Shown here one piece after another: positions 62,029 to 64,000 of a stretch of DNA of 64,000 bases; within the stretch, counting starts at the first letter, position 1, and each line of letters begins with the position of its first letter. The stretch is from Bacteroidales bacterium WCE2004. GTDB lineage: Bacteria > Bacteroidota > Bacteroidia > Bacteroidales > UBA932. The notes below the pieces were generated by a model. It saw only the letters and a program-made list of their open reading frames with translations. It did not search any database and had not been told where the DNA came from. The stretch spans positions 353,144-417,143 of the forward strand of contig FUZR01000001.1 of the NCBI GenBank assembly GCA_900167895.1, in the 5' to 3' direction. The translations under genes and the position numbers were made by a program.

Positions 62029-63681
62029 CTACATTTTCAGGCTCAAACCGACGGTCAGGTAAGGGCCTTTCTCCACGTATCCCGGCGCACGCTCGATCGC
62101 CATGCCCAGCAGGTTGCCCGCCTCGGCCCAGACCGTCCAGCGGTGGTCGATGCGGTATTCACCCGTCAGGCCCACGTTGGCATAGCCCGCGATCCAGGCT
62201 TCGTCCATGTTGAGGGACATCCGCGCGGAAGCCGCCTCGACGAAGCCGCCGGCCCAGACGCGCTGGCCCCAGTTGTAGCGGCCGCGCACGTCGGCCGTGA
62301 ATGCCGGCGGAGCGTAGGCGGCGCTGACGCCGTACAGGCGGCGGTAGGCATAGCCCAGGACGCCGTCCAGCTCCAGGCGCTCGTCCTTCCAGGACAGGCC
62401 GCCCTTCGCATACGCTTCCTTGTAGTCCACCGCGACCACGCCGTGCAGGGAGGCCAGCGGCATGGCGTCATACGACGCATAACCCGCCTCCAGGCTGTAC
62501 TGCAAGCGGGAGCCCCAGTGACCCTGGAGGCCGCCGTATGCGCGCAGCTTCTCGCGCGAGACGGAAGCCGACGCCGCAGCGAGGCCGGCGAAATGGTTGA
62601 TCTGCTTGATGGCGTAGTGGCTCTGCAGGTACTGGCCGCCGGTGACGCCGGCATACAGCTCCAGATCGGCCTCCAGCAGCGCCAGGCGTGCCTTCACGTC
62701 CGGGGCGATGGAGAATGCCGTCTCGCCCTTGCGGACCGAATAGTCGAACTTGACGCCGGCGTCCAGGCGGACCGGGCCGAGCAGGAAGTCCAGGTGCGGC
62801 TTGAGCGAACCCATGAGCGCGGCGACATTGCCGCCGAACAGCTCGTCGTAGACCTGCTCCTGGCCCGAACCGGAATTGACGCGCGTCCGGAGGGCGTCCA
62901 TCTCGAACAGGCCGTCCAGCAGGATGCCGTATTTGCCGCTCAGCACCGGCCCCACGGAAAATGCGAGACGGAGGTCGTTCTCGCCGGTCATGGAGTAGCG
63001 CGCCGGGAGGGTCTTGTCGCCGGAATAGCGGTACTGCGCGTCGATGTCGTAGAAGAAACGGCCGTCCGGACGCTCGCGGGACTGGATGCGGCCGGCCACG
63101 ACGGCGGAATTGAAGGACGAGCGGAACGCGCCGTCCCCGCCGTGCTCGCCGGCGAAGATGCCCTCATAGCCAAAATGATAGGACAGGCGGGCGCCGGGGG
63201 TCAGGTACTGGCCGCCCACGCCCACGCGGCCGCTCAGGTCGTGGCCCCCGAAGGAAGCCTCGGCGCCGCGGCGGCGGTAACGGCCCAGATAGCCGCCGGC
63301 CTCGGCGAACACGCCGATGGCAAAATTCTTCTCCTGGAGCATCTGCCAGGCCAGTTCGAACTGCGGGTGGAGGGTGAAGCCCGCCCCGGCGCGCAGATAC
63401 AGCTTGCTGCCGTCGTAGAGCCGGGCCTCCGGCTTCACTTCGATCCGGTACGGGGAAAACTCGTACGAGCCCCTGTAGGGCGTCTCGAAGACGGAGTAGT
63501 CGAAATCATAGTCGAAGCGGTACAGCGAATCCGGCACCTGCAGGGACGGGCCCTGCTTCTGGAAGTCCGCGAAACGGGTGATGTAGTCGTTGGTCACCTG
63601 CACCGACTGGTTGATATTCTGCGCCGCGAGGGGCGCGCCCAGCGCCACGAGGGCGACGAGGGCCAAATATTTGTGTTTCAT
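62029..63681 (-). CDS. Outer-membrane beta-barrel protein (TonB-receptor-like barrel without plug)
   Basis: A 550-residue exported protein (signal MKHKYLALVALVALGAPLAAQ). After a short N-terminal segment, the chain is a long series of amphipathic strands (LYLRAGAGFTLHPQFELAW, LSYHFGYEGIFAGEH, YSLEAGYASYDAMPLASLHG) ending with the aromatic/hydrophobic strand YLTVGLSLKM, typical of outer-membrane barrels. Bacteroidales homologues are often called TonB-dependent receptors, but no plug domain is visible here. Its start is 4 bases after the TPR gene stop, so the two genes are cotranscribed. The cargo or partner is unknown. Confidence 0.75.
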   Translation of the reverse strand: MKHKYLALVALVALGAPLAAQNINQSVQVTNDYITRFADFQKQGPSLQVPDSLYRFDYDFDYSVFETPYRGSYEFSPYRIEVKPEARLYDGSKLYLRAGAGFTLHPQFELAWQMLQEKNFAIGVFAEAGGYLGRYRRRGAEASFGGHDLSGRVGVGGQYLTPGARLSYHFGYEGIFAGEHGGDGAFRSSFNSAVVAGRIQSRERPDGRFFYDIDAQYRYSGDKTLPARYSMTGENDLRLAFSVGPVLSGKYGILLDGLFEMDALRTRVNSGSGQEQVYDELFGGNVAALMGSLKPHLDFLLGPVRLDAGVKFDYSVRKGETAFSIAPDVKARLALLEADLELYAGVTGGQYLQSHYAIKQINHFAGLAAASASVSREKLRAYGGLQGHWGSRLQYSLEAGYASYDAMPLASLHGVVAVDYKEAYAKGGLSWKDERLELDGVLGYAYRRLYGVSAAYAPPAFTADVRGRYNWGQRVWAGGFVEAASARMSLNMDEAWIAGYANVGLTGEYRIDHRWTVWAEAGNLLGMAIERAPGYVEKGPYLTVGLSLKM

Positions 63682-63685
63682 ACGC

Positions 63686-64000
63686 TTACTCTTGCATTAA
63701 AGTGGACAGACGCTCCAGCCGCATCCGCACGGCGTCGGCGATGTCGTCGGCGCCCGACGCCGGCTCGTAGCCGTCGCGGATGCTCTCGAAAGTGGCCTTG
63801 GCCTGGGCATACTGGCCGCGCTCGGCGAAGGCGTCGCCCAGCACGACATAGGCCCTGGCAAGCCAGTAGGCCTGGTCTCCGGCCTTCTGCGAGAAGGCGT
63901 AGACCTCGTTGTCGACGGCGTCGAACCGGCCCGTATCGTAGAGGGACTGGATCACCATGTAGCGGGACTCGGCGCCGATGGCCGAGGAAGGATCCTCGCC
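63686..64000 (-). CDS. Tetratricopeptide-repeat protein, C-terminal part (N-terminus off the right edge)
   Basis: The minus-strand frame is open from the window edge to the stop at 63686, 104 residues. It contains TPR-like helix pairs: SAIGAESRYMVIQSLYDTGR, then AYWLARAYVVLGDAFAERGQ, then YAQAKATFESIRDGYEPASG. The ESRY-type opening resembles the tail of large multi-TPR periplasmic proteins of Bacteroidota. It is the upstream gene of the outer-membrane barrel protein, and a shared role in envelope assembly or transport is possible. Too little is present to name it. Confidence 0.7.
   Translation of the reverse strand, partial: GEDPSSAIGAESRYMVIQSLYDTGRFDAVDNEVYAFSQKAGDQAYWLARAYVVLGDAFAERGQYAQAKATFESIRDGYEPASGADDIADAVRMRLERLSTLMQE

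Overview
The window reads as a chromosomal segment of a GC-rich member of the Bacteroidota, most likely Bacteroidales. Three things support this: a SusC/SusD pair, a type B ribosomal protein L31, and many copies of the Bacteroidota -7 promoter box TAnnTTTG just upstream of start codons. The genus cannot be fixed from sequence alone. A gut-type, high-GC uncultured lineage is an inference. No insertion sequence, phage gene or CRISPR array was seen.

Layout. 1-15.8 kb is housekeeping and mixed genes: an alpha-2-macroglobulin-like protein cut by the left edge, class II aldolase, a YbjQ-like protein, glycerate kinase, a GNAT acetyltransferase / hydrolase / LMW phosphatase run, MsrA, a PriA-like protein that has lost its helicase motifs, a lipoprotein, tRNA-Glu(CTC), a NamZ-like/phosphohexomutase pair, L31 and an SPFH protein. 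15.9-51.2 kb is a large mannan/glucomannan utilisation region. 51.2-54.7 kb is a small operon with a DPP-IV-like peptidase. 54.7-62.0 kb is a minus-strand run: gyrB, an alpha-oxoamine synthase, an SDR reductase, a PgpH-type HD phosphodiesterase and a trigger factor without PPIase domain. 62.0-64.0 kb holds an outer-membrane barrel protein and the end of a TPR protein.

How the polysaccharide region works. A divergent minus operon encodes a cellobiose/mannobiose 2-epimerase and an acetylesterase. A first AraC regulator is followed by a lipoprotein that fuses a GH5 mannanase-like domain to a CE7 acetylesterase, then SusC, SusD and a two-repeat surface glycan-binding lipoprotein. A second, clearly paralogous AraC regulator is followed by a GH26 mannanase, GH130 mannosylglucose phosphorylase, a GPH cation symporter, GH94 cellobiose-type phosphorylase and GH36 alpha-galactosidase, with a GH2 enzyme convergent behind them. 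Together they predict deacetylation and cleavage of acetylated (galacto)glucomannan, removal of galactose, epimerisation of mannobiose to mannosylglucose, and phosphorolysis of mannosylglucose and cellobiose.

The most unusual part is 28.6-39.6 kb, between the two glycan clusters. Three copies of a two-gene module pair a polytopic membrane/helical-repeat protein (DUF6057-like) with a PD40 beta-propeller lipoprotein that carries a single CxNCH motif, the signature of covalent heme c attachment, at almost the same residue in each. The three membrane partners differ in architecture: full length, lacking the C-terminus, and lacking the membrane domain. A DUF4369-like lipoprotein and a BACON-GH5 enzyme sit among them. 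This looks like an undescribed envelope system linked to glycan use.

Regulation. Several -7 boxes lie only 5-8 bases from the start codon, predicting leaderless messages. A 26-bp-period direct repeat before the GH5-CE7 gene is a candidate AraC operator. Three 28-bp palindromic repeats have conserved flanks and compensating stem changes.
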